Assembly (NCBI GenBank): GCA_964466625.1
Contig: CAYXQF010000052.1
Coordinates: forward strand, 1-13,338
Length of the DNA: 13,338 nt
Direction of reading: 5' to 3'
Source of the DNA: QALR01 sp964466625
GTDB taxonomy: Bacteria; Bacillota; Clostridia; Oscillospirales; CAG-272
A model generated the notes under the pieces. That model made no database searches, was not told where the DNA came from, and saw only the letters and a program-made list of their open reading frames with translations. Below, piece after piece: positions 5,724-13,272 of this stretch. The position numbers and the translations under genes were made by a program. Each line of letters starts with the position of its first letter. The stretch's first letter is position 1.

Positions 5724-7172
5724 ATGCCTGAAATTAAGTTTTATAATAGAGCTCCTGTGCCCATGGAAATGCACAAGGTAAAAATCGTACAAAAGCTCAA
5801 TCTCCTGCCCGCAAAGCAGCGCCTTGCAAAAATGCGCGACGCAGGTTTCAATACCTTCCTTCTTCACAATAGCGATATCTTCATGGATATGCTCACCGAC
5901 TCCGGTGTCAATGCCATGAGCGACAACATGCAGTCCGCAATGCTCCGCGCAGACGACGCTTACGCAGGAAGTGAAACCTTCTATCGCATGCAGAAAAAGC
6001 TCGAAGAGATCTTCGGTATTAGCTATCTGCTCCCCACCCACCAGGGTCGCGCTTGCGAACATATCCTTTCCCAACATCTCGTAAAACCCGGCAATTGCGT
6101 CATCATGAACTATCACTTCACCACCTCCAAAGCGCACATCACACGCCTTGGCGGTCACGTAGAAGAGCTCGTTTGTGACGAAGGTTTGATTCCCAAGAGC
6201 GATCTTCCCTTCAAAGGCAACATTGACCTTAACAAAGTACGCGCTTGCATCGAAAAAGAAGGTGCTGACAACATCGCATACATGCGTCTGGAAGCAGGCA
6301 CCAACCTGATCGGCGGTCAGCCTATCTCCTATGAAAACATGAAGGAAGCAACCACGATCGCAAAAGAAAACGGTATTCTCACCGTTCTCGATGCTTCTTT
6401 GCTCCAGGACAACCTTTATTTCATCAAAACACGCGAAGAATCCATGAAAAACAGATCTGTTGCTGAGATCACCAAAATGATCGCTGATCTTTTCGACGTG
6501 ATCTATTTCTCCGGCAGAAAATTCGGTTTCGGCAGAGGCGGCGGTATTCTCGTTCGTGAAGAAAATCTTTTCCACGAGATGGAAGATTACATCACCATGT
6601 TTGAAGGCTTTCTCACATACGGCGGTATGTCCGTCAAAGAAATGGAAGCGATGATCGTTGGTTTTGAAGAAACCATGGATATCGATACCATCTCTCAGGG
6701 TCCGCAGTTCATTGCGCACTGCGTTCGTGAGCTCGATAGCCTTGGCGTTCCGATGATCACCCCCGGCGGCGGTCTTGGCGCGCACATCGACGCAAGACAG
6801 GTCGTTTCTCACATTCCTTCTCATGAGTATCCCGCAGGCTCTCTCGTTGCCGCACTTTATCTTTGCGGTGGTATCCGCGGTATGGAACGCGGTACGCTTT
6901 CTGAAGAACGCAATCCCGACGGCACTGAACATATCGCATCCGTTGAAATGGTTCGTTTGGCATTCCCACGCCGCGTATTCACACTTTCTCAGACAGAATA
7001 CGTTATCGACCGTGTGAAATGGCTCTACGATCACCGTCATCTCATCGGCGGTCTTCGTTTCGTTCATGAACCCAAGACACTTCGTTTCTTCACAGGTAAA
7101 CTCGAACCTGTTTCCGATTGGCCCGAAAAGCTCATGGAAGCTTACATTGCTGATTTCGGTGAAGATCAGTAA
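5724..7172 (+). CDS. Tyrosine phenol-lyase/tryptophanase-family PLP enzyme, divergent
   Basis: A 482-residue fold-type-I beta-eliminating lyase. Known family members split tyrosine to phenol, pyruvate and ammonia, or tryptophan to indole, pyruvate and ammonia. By recall alignment to C. freundii tyrosine phenol-lyase, these are kept: Tyr80 (Tyr71), Arg109 in THQGRACE (Arg100), Phe132-Thr133 (123-124), Asn194 (Asn185), Asp223 (Asp214, pyridine nitrogen), Lys266 (Schiff-base Lys257), MERG at 387-390 (Met379/Arg381, tyrosine-type), Arg411 (carboxylate) and Phe455-Phe456. Unlike both known enzymes, the Arg217 equivalent, which contacts the PLP 3'-hydroxyl, is Leu226. The Lys-Asp pair after the lysine is Lys-Phe, and a Gly/Arg-rich segment (268-274) follows. 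TPL-like specificity is therefore plausible but unproven. Cytosolic; monocistronic between its own promoter and terminator, and probably LysR-controlled. Confidence 0.87.
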   Translation: MPEIKFYNRAPVPMEMHKVKIVQKLNLLPAKQRLAKMRDAGFNTFLLHNSDIFMDMLTDSGVNAMSDNMQSAMLRADDAYAGSETFYRMQKKLEEIFGISYLLPTHQGRACEHILSQHLVKPGNCVIMNYHFTTSKAHITRLGGHVEELVCDEGLIPKSDLPFKGNIDLNKVRACIEKEGADNIAYMRLEAGTNLIGGQPISYENMKEATTIAKENGILTVLDASLLQDNLYFIKTREESMKNRSVAEITKMIADLFDVIYFSGRKFGFGRGGGILVREENLFHEMEDYITMFEGFLTYGGMSVKEMEAMIVGFEETMDIDTISQGPQFIAHCVRELDSLGVPMITPGGGLGAHIDARQVVSHIPSHEYPAGSLVAALYLCGGIRGMERGTLSEERNPDGTEHIASVEMVRLAFPRRVFTLSQTEYVIDRVKWLYDHRHLIGGLRFVHEPKTLRFFTGKLEPVSDWPEKLMEAYIADFGEDQ

Positions 7173-7185
7173 TCACATCAAAAAC

Positions 7186-7214
7186 AAAAGCCATCACAAT
7201 TTGTGATGGCTTTT
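7186..7214 (+). terminator. Intrinsic terminator of the lyase gene
   Basis: Arms AAAAGCCATCAC (7186-7197) and GTGATGGCTTTT (7203-7214) pair perfectly around a 5-base loop, 14 bases after the lyase stop. The stem ends in TTTT, then ATTCAT, a short tail. A-richness on the left makes it potentially bidirectional. Confidence 0.85.
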
Positions 7215-7280
7215 ATTCATACATGCAGATATCTTTTTTATCAAGTTATCAAGGAATCTGAAATTAATATCGCCGTTTGA

Positions 7281-7309
7281 TTGCAATTCTCACGAATTGA
7301 TGATATAAT
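7281..7309 (+). promoter_or_regulatory. Promoter of the siroheme reductase-importer operon
   Basis: TTGCAA (7281-7286), a 17-base spacer and a perfect TATAAT (7304-7309) preceded by TG one base upstream (7301-7302), an extended -10. Predicted transcript start near 7316, leaving a leader of about 27 bases. That is too short for a riboswitch, so control is probably by a repressor or at initiation. Confidence 0.75.
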
Positions 7310-7342
7310 AAAAATAATCTCTTGAACTTCGGAGGCTTCTTT

Positions 7343-8281
7343 ATGGAAAATACAAAAGAAATGTTTGAAAAACTCGGTCTTACCGAAAAAAACGGGGTCT
7401 TGACACCCGACCAGATCAAAGCGGTCAAAGCGCTTGGCTGTCTACGTGACAAACGCTATGAAGATATATTTAACGTCCGTGTCATCACAGGAAACGGCAA
7501 GATCACGGCAGCAAAACAAAAGATCATCGCAGAAGCGGCTGAAAAATTTGGTTCTGCTGAAGTAGCCATGACCACACGTCTTACCATCGAGATCCAAGGC
7601 GTTCCTTATGATAAGATCCCTGCATTGATCGAATTTTTGCAAGCACACGATCTGCAAACCGGTGGTACAGGCACAAAAGTGCGCCCCATCGTTTCCTGCA
7701 AAGGTACGACTTGTGTATTCGGTTTGATTGATACATACGGTCTTTCGGAAAAGATCCATAAAAAATTCTATCTTGGTCATCGAGAAACCATACTTCCCCA
7801 CAAATTCAAAATCGCCGTCGGCGGTTGCCCCAATAACTGCGTGAAGCCCGACCTCAATGACGTTGGCATCATCGGTCAGCGCATGATCGTGCCGAATCTC
7901 GAAAAATGTCGCGGCTGTAAGAAATGTTTCATCGAAATGAACTGTCCGATGAAAGCCTCAAGCGTTAAGGACGGCAAGGTCTTTAAGGATCCTGCAATTT
8001 GCAACCGGTGCGGCAGATGCTTCAAAAAATGTCCTTTCGGTGTATTCGACGAATGCACCGTAGGCTATAAGATCTGCATCGGCGGCAGATGGGGCAAAAA
8101 GTGCGCAATGGGCAGACCGCTCTCGCACATTTTCACTTCCGAAGAAGAAGTGCTTTCCACAGTAGAACGCGCACTCATTCTCTTCCGTGATGAAGGGATC
8201 AAAGGCGAACGCTTTGCTGACACCATCGCGCGCCTCGGCTTTGATTACGTGGAAGCAAAATTGCTTGAGGGTGTATGTTAA
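7343..8281 (+). CDS. Siroheme/4Fe-4S reductase of the sulfite/nitrite reductase superfamily (AsrC/DsrA-like)
   Basis: A 312-residue protein. Residues 45-100 form the ferredoxin-like half domain of sulfite/nitrite reductases (with MTTRLTIEIQGV). The siroheme and coupled [4Fe-4S] cysteines follow: Cys119 and Cys124 in SCKGTTCVFG, and Cys162 and Cys166 in GGCPNNCVKPDLNDVG. Then come two ferredoxin clusters, C189-x2-C-x2-C-x5-C201P and C220-x2-C-x2-C-x3-C230P, and a C-terminal segment with IGGRWGKK. The first cysteine pair is spaced C-x4-C rather than the usual C-x5-C. The family reduces sulfite to sulfide or nitrite to ammonia, but this subgroup is, as far as I recall, uncharacterised, and no asrA/asrB partner genes are adjacent. 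The ATG at 7343 follows GGAGG by 7 bases. It is first gene of the operon; its stop overlaps the next start by 7 bases. Confidence 0.85.
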   Translation: MENTKEMFEKLGLTEKNGVLTPDQIKAVKALGCLRDKRYEDIFNVRVITGNGKITAAKQKIIAEAAEKFGSAEVAMTTRLTIEIQGVPYDKIPALIEFLQAHDLQTGGTGTKVRPIVSCKGTTCVFGLIDTYGLSEKIHKKFYLGHRETILPHKFKIAVGGCPNNCVKPDLNDVGIIGQRMIVPNLEKCRGCKKCFIEMNCPMKASSVKDGKVFKDPAICNRCGRCFKKCPFGVFDECTVGYKICIGGRWGKKCAMGRPLSHIFTSEEEVLSTVERALILFRDEGIKGERFADTIARLGFDYVEAKLLEGVC

Positions 8282-9222
8282 AAAGATATCTTTTCCTTTT
8301 TTTATTCTGCAGCATCATTTTTCTCTGTGCCTGCGGCACGCTTCCAAAAGATGATAAAACGACGGAAACTGTCACCTTTATCGATGCGCTGGGCAGAGAG
8401 GTGACGGTGGAAAAAAATCCCGAACGTGTTGCCACACTCATCGGCAGCTTTGCGGATATTTGGCTTCTTGCCGGCGGCGACGTCTGTGCCACGGCAGATG
8501 ATGCGTGGGACGATTTTATGTTACCGCTCTCCGAGGACACCAAAAACCTCGGCGGCACAAAAAATCCAAGTTTGGAAGTTCTCCTTGCTTCAAATCCCGA
8601 TTTTGTCATCGCAAGTGCCTCCACAGCGAAAAACGTAGAATGGAAAGACATTTTGAAAAATGCAGGAATCACCGTTGCGTATTTTGACGTATCAAGCTTT
8701 GAAGAATATCTTTCCATGCTGAATATCTGCACGGACATTACGGGCAGAAAAGATCTTTATGAAAAAAACGGCACGGCACTTGCCGAAAAGATCGAAGCGA
8801 TAAAATCCGCATTTACCGATGCCATGGGTGAAAACAAGCCGACCGTGCTTTTCTTGCGTGCTTCCGCGGGATATATCCGTGCGAAAAACAGTCACGGCAG
8901 TGTGCTTGGAGAAATGCTGGCAGACCTTGGTTGCCTTAACATCGCTGACAGCGATAAAAATCTGCTCGAAACACTCAGCATTGAAAGCATTCTGATTCAG
9001 GATCCCCAGCACATTCTCATCGTGCAGGTGGGTGATGACGCAGAAGCCGTTAAGGCAGGCGTTTCCAAAATGATGTCGGAAAATCCCGCATGGCAAGAAC
9101 TTTCTGCCGTGAAAAATGGCAATTTGCATTATATGGACAAGCGGCTTTTTAATTTGAAACCCAACGCCCGCTTCGCAGAGGCTTATGAAATACTCACAGA
9201 AATTTTGCAAAAAACAAAATAA
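8275..9222 (+). CDS. Substrate-binding lipoprotein of an iron-complex/cobalamin-type ABC importer
   Basis: A 315-residue protein with a lipoprotein signal: basic start MLKR, a hydrophobic core and lipobox LCAC, with Cys20 the likely lipidated residue. The mature part is a BtuF/FhuD-type (PF01497) periplasmic-binding fold. Visible marks are TFIDALGREVTVEKNPERVATL (in two parts, about 34-55), GGTKNPSLEVLLASNPDFVIAS near 93, and the closing AWQELSAVKNGNLHYMD near 280. This fold uses two lobes joined by a rigid helix and binds ferric siderophores, haem or corrinoids at the outer membrane face; the ligand is not readable here. The start has GAGGG 4 bases upstream and overlaps the reductase stop (ATGTTAA), so translation is coupled. 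Confidence 0.9.
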   Translation: MLKRYLFLFLFCSIIFLCACGTLPKDDKTTETVTFIDALGREVTVEKNPERVATLIGSFADIWLLAGGDVCATADDAWDDFMLPLSEDTKNLGGTKNPSLEVLLASNPDFVIASASTAKNVEWKDILKNAGITVAYFDVSSFEEYLSMLNICTDITGRKDLYEKNGTALAEKIEAIKSAFTDAMGENKPTVLFLRASAGYIRAKNSHGSVLGEMLADLGCLNIADSDKNLLETLSIESILIQDPQHILIVQVGDDAEAVKAGVSKMMSENPAWQELSAVKNGNLHYMDKRLFNLKPNARFAEAYEILTEILQKTK

Positions 9223-10177
9223 AATTCCCGTTCTTTTCGCCGTCGCGATCGTTTTCTGCGTCGCGGCGGCGCTTCTCAGTTTGATGTTCGGTAGCGTTTC
9301 TCTTTCGCTTTCCGAGCTTCTCGCAAATAAAACGATTTTAATTTACAGTCGTCTGCCACGTACGCTCGCCTGTCTTTTCTCAGGAGCGGCACTTTCCGTT
9401 GCAGGTGCTGTGATCCAAGGCGTGCTTGCCAATCGCTTGGCTTCCCCCGGTATCATCGGCGTTAATTCCGGTGCAGGACTTGCTGTCACGGTATGCACCG
9501 CACTTGGTATGCTCGGCGGACTTCCCATTGCGCTCTTCTCTTTTCTCGGTGCGTTCGCCGCAGTCATGCTTTTGACGTTCGGCGCGAAAAAATGGGGTGC
9601 ATCAAGAGGCACGGTGATCCTTGCAGGGGTGGCACTCAACAGCCTTTTAAACGCGATCTCCTCCGCCATCGTCACCTTAAATCCCGAAGTCGGTGTGATG
9701 AGCAATGATTTTAAGGTCGGCGATTTTTCAGCAGTAACGTACACGCGTCTGATCCCTGCCGGCATCTTGATTCTACTCTCACTTGCCGTGCTTTTCACGC
9801 TCTGCAATGCGCTGGACGTCATGAGTCTCGGCGAGGAAACCGCACGCGGACTTGGTCTTGATGCAAAAAAGATGCGCACCGTTTTCCTCCTGCTCGTAGC
9901 CTTGCTCGCCGGCTGTGCCGTCAGCCTTGCAGGGCTGCTCTCTTTTGTCGGCCTCATCATTCCGCACACGGTGCGAAAGCTCGGTGCAAAAGCAGCCAAA
10001 CATCTTTTGCCTCTTTCCGCACTCTTGGGAGGTGGTTTCGTTTCTCTTTGTGATCTCGTTGCACGCACAGCGTTTTCTCCGTATGAGGTGCCTGTCGGCA
10101 TCATTATGGCGTTTGTTGGCGCACCGTTTTTCCTCATTCTTTTGATCAAAGGCAAAGGAGGATATGAGCATGATTGA
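9185..10177 (+). CDS. FecCD/BtuC-family ABC importer permease
   Basis: A 330-residue integral membrane protein of the FecCD family, with about ten membrane helices by hydrophobicity. Diagnostic stretches are SRLPRTLACLFSGAALSVAGA (SRLPRTL near 57), VIQGVLANRLASPGIIGVNSGAG near 74-96, GEETARGLGLDA in the cytoplasmic coupling loop near 218, and LAGLLSFVGLIIPHTVRK near 257. Two copies would form the channel that takes substrate from the lipoprotein. The start at 9185 lies 38 bases inside the lipoprotein gene; the ribosome site AGAGG is only 3 bases away, but no better start exists before the first helix. Its 3' end overlaps the ATPase gene by 8 bases. Confidence 0.92.
   Translation: MKYSQKFCKKQNKIPVLFAVAIVFCVAAALLSLMFGSVSLSLSELLANKTILIYSRLPRTLACLFSGAALSVAGAVIQGVLANRLASPGIIGVNSGAGLAVTVCTALGMLGGLPIALFSFLGAFAAVMLLTFGAKKWGASRGTVILAGVALNSLLNAISSAIVTLNPEVGVMSNDFKVGDFSAVTYTRLIPAGILILLSLAVLFTLCNALDVMSLGEETARGLGLDAKKMRTVFLLLVALLAGCAVSLAGLLSFVGLIIPHTVRKLGAKAAKHLLPLSALLGGGFVSLCDLVARTAFSPYEVPVGIIMAFVGAPFFLILLIKGKGGYEHD
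10156..10161 (+). promoter_or_regulatory. Ribosome binding site that decides the ATPase start
   Basis: AGGAGG is 2 bases from an ATG at 10164 but 8 bases from the in-frame ATG at 10170, so the latter is favoured. It is embedded in the end of the permease gene. Confidence 0.65.
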
Positions 10178-10928
10178 ACTGCAAAACCTCTGCGCGGGAT
10201 ACAGCAAAAAAGAAATTTTGCATGATATTAACGTCATTTTTCCGAGCGGCACCTTCACGGCGATCGTCGGACCAAACGGGTGCGGAAAAACGACGCTGAT
10301 CAAAACAGTGGCACAGATCCTGCCGGCATTATCCGGCACTGTGAAAGCAGACGGACACGATCTTTCCAAAATGAAGCCTCAAGAAAGCGCTCGCCGCCTG
10401 GCTTATCTCTCTCAAGGAAAAAGCACGCCCGCCATGACAGTAGAGCAAATGGTGCTTCACGGCAGATTTGCACACAAAACGTATCCGCACGTCTATTCCG
10501 AAAAGGACAAAAGCATCGCAAAAGAAGCTATGGCGCGCATGGGCATCGCACATCTTGCAAAAGAAGAGCTTTTCACACTTTCCGGCGGTATGCGGCAAAA
10601 CGTTTACATCGCTATGGCGCTTGCGCAATCTACCGACCATATCCTTCTCGATGAACCCACAACGTATCTTGACATCGCCAATCGTCTGCAACTGATGCAA
10701 ACCTTACGCACACTTGCCACTGACGGAAAATGTGTCATCGCTGTTTTGCATGACCTGACGCTGGCGATGGAATATGCGGAAAATATTCTCGTGATAAACG
10801 AAGGAAAATGTTTGATGCAAGGTATACCCGATGACATTTTTTCATCGAAAATTCTGGACTCCGTTTTCGGCGTTTTACTCTGCCGCACCGCATCAAAAAA
10901 TGGTTTTTCCTATTACTTTGATACTTGA
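10170..10928 (+). CDS. ABC importer ATPase (FecE/BtuD-type)
   Basis: A 252-residue nucleotide-binding subunit with all ABC motifs: Walker A GPNGCGKTT near residue 35, Q-loop LAYLSQ near 78, signature LSGGMRQN near 137 (Met where Gln or Glu is common), Walker B HILLDEPTTYLD near 157, and switch histidine in AVLHDL near 191. Similarity of layout to FecE/FhuC/BtuD and its position after a FecCD permease assign it to the same importer. It overlaps the permease end by 8 bases, and 11 bases separate it from the next gene. An in-frame ATG at 10164 would add two residues. Confidence 0.92.
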   Translation: MIELQNLCAGYSKKEILHDINVIFPSGTFTAIVGPNGCGKTTLIKTVAQILPALSGTVKADGHDLSKMKPQESARRLAYLSQGKSTPAMTVEQMVLHGRFAHKTYPHVYSEKDKSIAKEAMARMGIAHLAKEELFTLSGGMRQNVYIAMALAQSTDHILLDEPTTYLDIANRLQLMQTLRTLATDGKCVIAVLHDLTLAMEYAENILVINEGKCLMQGIPDDIFSSKILDSVFGVLLCRTASKNGFSYYFDT

Positions 10929-10939
10929 AAGGAGCGCAC

Positions 10940-11575
10940 ATGGCAAATTATTTTCCTCTTTTCGCTGACATGGAAAAATCCACCGTCCTCATCTTCGGCG
11001 GCGGTGAAAAAGCGCAGGAAAAGATCAAAAAACTAAAAGATTATTCCCCTGCGATCACCGTTGCGGCTCCCTCGATCTGCAAAACGATCCGCATATGTTG
11101 TGACGTACAAATCGAGCTTTGCTCTTTTTCTGATGCGGAAGATCTTCTTTTGCGCATCAGACCGCAATTTGTGATCATCGCAGATGTAAATGACGAAAAT
11201 ATTCCTCTTCTTTTTGCGCTTAGCCGTAAATATCGTATTCCCGTCAATACGGTGGATAAAAAGGACTATTGCACCTTTATTTTTCCATCAATCATCAAAA
11301 AGAAAAATCTCACCGTTGCCGTTTCCACTCAGGGCACCTCGCCTGCGGCGGCAAAATACCTGCGTGAGGAGATCGAAAAAGCCATTCCTTCCGAGATCGA
11401 ACCGATCCTTGATTGGATCGCGACAAAAAGAAATCAACTCCGCACGAGAGAAGATCTCGATCAAGCGCAAAGTGCCGTTTATCAGCGCGCGCTTGTGGCA
11501 TATGCTTTTCAAGAAAACCGTCCACCAAATGACATGGAAACCGAAGAAATTTTGCAAAAATACAAGAAAACTTAA
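10940..11575 (+). CDS. Precorrin-2 dehydrogenase/sirohydrochlorin ferrochelatase (Met8/SirC/CysG-N type)
   Basis: A 211-residue protein. The start MANYFPLFADMEKSTVLIFGGG gives the typical FPLF opening and the NAD-binding Rossmann glycines. FVIIADVNDENI and VNTVDKKDYCTFIFPS follow (the Asp in VNTVD is the catalytic position in Met8-type enzymes), then the STQGTSPAAAKYLREEIE segment near 135-152. A short helical C-terminal domain completes a usual-length protein. It oxidises precorrin-2 to sirohydrochlorin and, in Met8-type enzymes, inserts iron to give siroheme; some homologues only do the first step. The frame is open from a TTG at 10925, but AAGGAG is 5 bases before the ATG at 10940. As last gene of the operon it presumably supplies cofactor for the reductase encoded first. 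Confidence 0.9.
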   Translation: MANYFPLFADMEKSTVLIFGGGEKAQEKIKKLKDYSPAITVAAPSICKTIRICCDVQIELCSFSDAEDLLLRIRPQFVIIADVNDENIPLLFALSRKYRIPVNTVDKKDYCTFIFPSIIKKKNLTVAVSTQGTSPAAAKYLREEIEKAIPSEIEPILDWIATKRNQLRTREDLDQAQSAVYQRALVAYAFQENRPPNDMETEEILQKYKKT

Positions 11576-11598
11576 AGTGGGCATCGCCCACTTTTTTT
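11574..11598 (+). terminator. Intrinsic terminator of the siroheme reductase-importer operon
   Basis: Arms AAAGTGGGC (11574-11582) and GCCCACTTT (11586-11594) with a 3-base loop, followed by a run of T to 11598. The stem begins within the last stop codon. It is a strong plus-strand terminator and closes the five-gene unit. Confidence 0.9.
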
Positions 11599-11632
11599 AT
11601 TGCCTTGGAAATTGATCTCGCCGTTATTGACG

Positions 11633-13108
11633 TTATATATACCAAAAAATTTCTGCTGTTCCGTCATCACGGATCATGATCTTTTGGATCAAAAGATGAC
11701 AAACAGCTTTTTTCTGCGCTTCATCTGCCTCTCGCCATGCCTGCACAAAATTCACAGTGGGCTCTTTTTCTCGTTTTTGCCTTAATTTTATGATTTCACT
11801 TTGGAAAGCGCTCTTTTCTTCCGCAAGGAAACGTGCTTTTTCATTGATCAAAAAGAGCATTTCCGCCTCCAAAGCATCAGAAAGTGTCAACAAAACAAGC
11901 TTTTCTTCTTCTTTTTCGATCTCACTGATGCGGTTTTTCAGCGAATTTTCCCTCTCATCGTTTTCAAAAATGACCATGCCATGATCTTTCAAGGAAGCAA
12001 GTTTTTCTTCCACCAAAGGAAAAACCGCTTTTTCCAGACATGAAACATAAATCGTTCGCACATTTTCTGTGTGCGTTTTTTGATCTTTACAATAAAAATA
12101 TCTCGTTTGAGTACCATCTCGCCGTTTTCCGCCTTTCACCGCTGTCATCGTTTTTCCGCAAGTGCCACAAATGACAAGTCCACCGAACATACTCGTCGTA
12201 TTTTCGCAAGCGGCACCGAACCGTTTATTTTTCACAAGTTTTTCTTGACACGCTAAAAAAATCTGCGAAGAAATCACTCCCTCGTGGTGCATCAACACGG
12301 CTTTTTTCTCACAAAAATCACAAGATCGATTGGTATTTCCATAAAACTGTACCCCTCGCGTGCCATCAAAATCAGAAATCTCTCCAATCATTTTTACGCG
12401 GCGTTTCCGATAATATTCATATATATCGTTATCCGCGCGAACATAGATCGGATTTTTCAGTATTGCGGAAATCTTTGCCGCCGAAATCCCCTCAACTTCC
12501 CCCGAAAGCGCACGGAGTGTTACGTTCCCCGTCGCATAACGCGAAAAAAGATAGCGCACCGTGTCCATTTCCTCGTCTTTTTTTCGAAGCTTTTTCGTCG
12601 GTACACCGTCGATCACAGCGTCCGTCAAGACAAATCCAAACGGCGCTCTGCCACCCATGAAAAATCCTTTTTCACTGCGATAAGCATACGCTTGCGTGAT
12701 GCGCTCCACGATACTTTGCCGCTCAAATTCCGCAAAAATCATCAAGATTTTAACGATCATTTCCCCATACGGGCCCGACGTGTCAAACGTTTCCTGTGAG
12801 CTTACGAATTGCACCTGATATTTTTTCAGCATTTCTAAAATTTTCACAAAATCGGAAAGACTGCGACTGATGCGATCCAAACGGTAGACAATGATCTTTC
12901 GGATCTCGCCTTTTTCGACGCCGCGCATCATCTCTTGAAATGCCTCTCGCACCATATTCGCGCCTGATTTTCCATTATCGGTGAAAATCAAAATCTCCTC
13001 TTCTTTTTCTTCAGGACGGAGCATAGCTTTGCAATACGCTGTCTGAGCTTCACAAGAAACCGAATTTTCTCGCTCGATTGATTTCCTCGCATATATGGCG
13101 ATTGCCAT
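11633..13108 (-). CDS. Large serine recombinase
   Basis: A 491-residue site-specific recombinase. The N-terminal resolvase domain (1-140) carries YARKS with nucleophile Ser10, VYRLDRISRSLSDF (74-87), and FAEFERQSIVERI (125-137). A recombinase domain (about 150-225) with RAPFGF and SAAKISAILKNPIY follows. A zinc-ribbon segment starts at CGTCGKTM (Cys314, Cys317) and continues with YFYC (Cys340) and Cys357. A charged coiled-coil (about 385-445) and a C-terminal tail conclude. The family integrates, excises or inverts DNA by double-strand cleavage through a 5' phosphoserine. An extra CDFC pair (263, 266) lies between domains. Its ribosome site is AAGGAGGTG. All motifs are intact. No phage or conjugation gene is in view, so its element, if any, lies mostly right of the window. 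Confidence 0.93.
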   Translation of the reverse strand: MAIAIYARKSIERENSVSCEAQTAYCKAMLRPEEKEEEILIFTDNGKSGANMVREAFQEMMRGVEKGEIRKIIVYRLDRISRSLSDFVKILEMLKKYQVQFVSSQETFDTSGPYGEMIVKILMIFAEFERQSIVERITQAYAYRSEKGFFMGGRAPFGFVLTDAVIDGVPTKKLRKKDEEMDTVRYLFSRYATGNVTLRALSGEVEGISAAKISAILKNPIYVRADNDIYEYYRKRRVKMIGEISDFDGTRGVQFYGNTNRSCDFCEKKAVLMHHEGVISSQIFLACQEKLVKNKRFGAACENTTSMFGGLVICGTCGKTMTAVKGGKRRDGTQTRYFYCKDQKTHTENVRTIYVSCLEKAVFPLVEEKLASLKDHGMVIFENDERENSLKNRISEIEKEEEKLVLLTLSDALEAEMLFLINEKARFLAEEKSAFQSEIIKLRQKREKEPTVNFVQAWREADEAQKKAVCHLLIQKIMIRDDGTAEIFWYI

Positions 13109-13122
13109 CGCGCACCTCCTTG

Positions 13123-13257
13123 TTATCGAGTCTTTTTAGCATCTGCAAAAATCTCATAGAGTGCCGAAACGATCCTCGGCATCAGCCGTGCACGTTCTTC
13201 ATCGGAAGATATCACACTTTGCAAAATCGTCATTTCCGCGGATTCTTTCTTTTTCAT
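13123..13257 (-). CDS. Small protein gene (44 residues) coupled to the serine recombinase
   Basis: Minus-strand ATG at 13257, stop at 13123; the product starts MKKKESAEMTILQSV and ends in ADAKKTR. An excellent ribosome site, GGAGGTGA (13269-13262), lies 4 bases upstream, and only 14 bases separate its stop from the recombinase ATG, which supports real translation. The protein has charged ends around a predicted helix (LMPRIVSALYEIF). I do not recognise the family. The position suggests a recombinase partner (for example a directionality factor or regulator) or a leader that couples translation, but this is inference from context only. Confidence 0.6.
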   Translation of the reverse strand: MKKKESAEMTILQSVISSDEERARLMPRIVSALYEIFADAKKTR

Positions 13258-13272
13258 TTCGTCACCTCCGCT

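Noticed and set aside
5679..7067. Long open frame (462 codons) on the minus strand, antisense to the PLP lyase
   Set aside because: Same effect of biased codons in a probably highly expressed gene; the product shows no recognisable motif and overlaps the lyase promoter.
7215..7342. Possible cobalamin or other riboswitch before the siroheme operon
   Set aside because: A good promoter at 7281-7309 leaves a leader of only about 27 bases, and I saw no conserved riboswitch elements.
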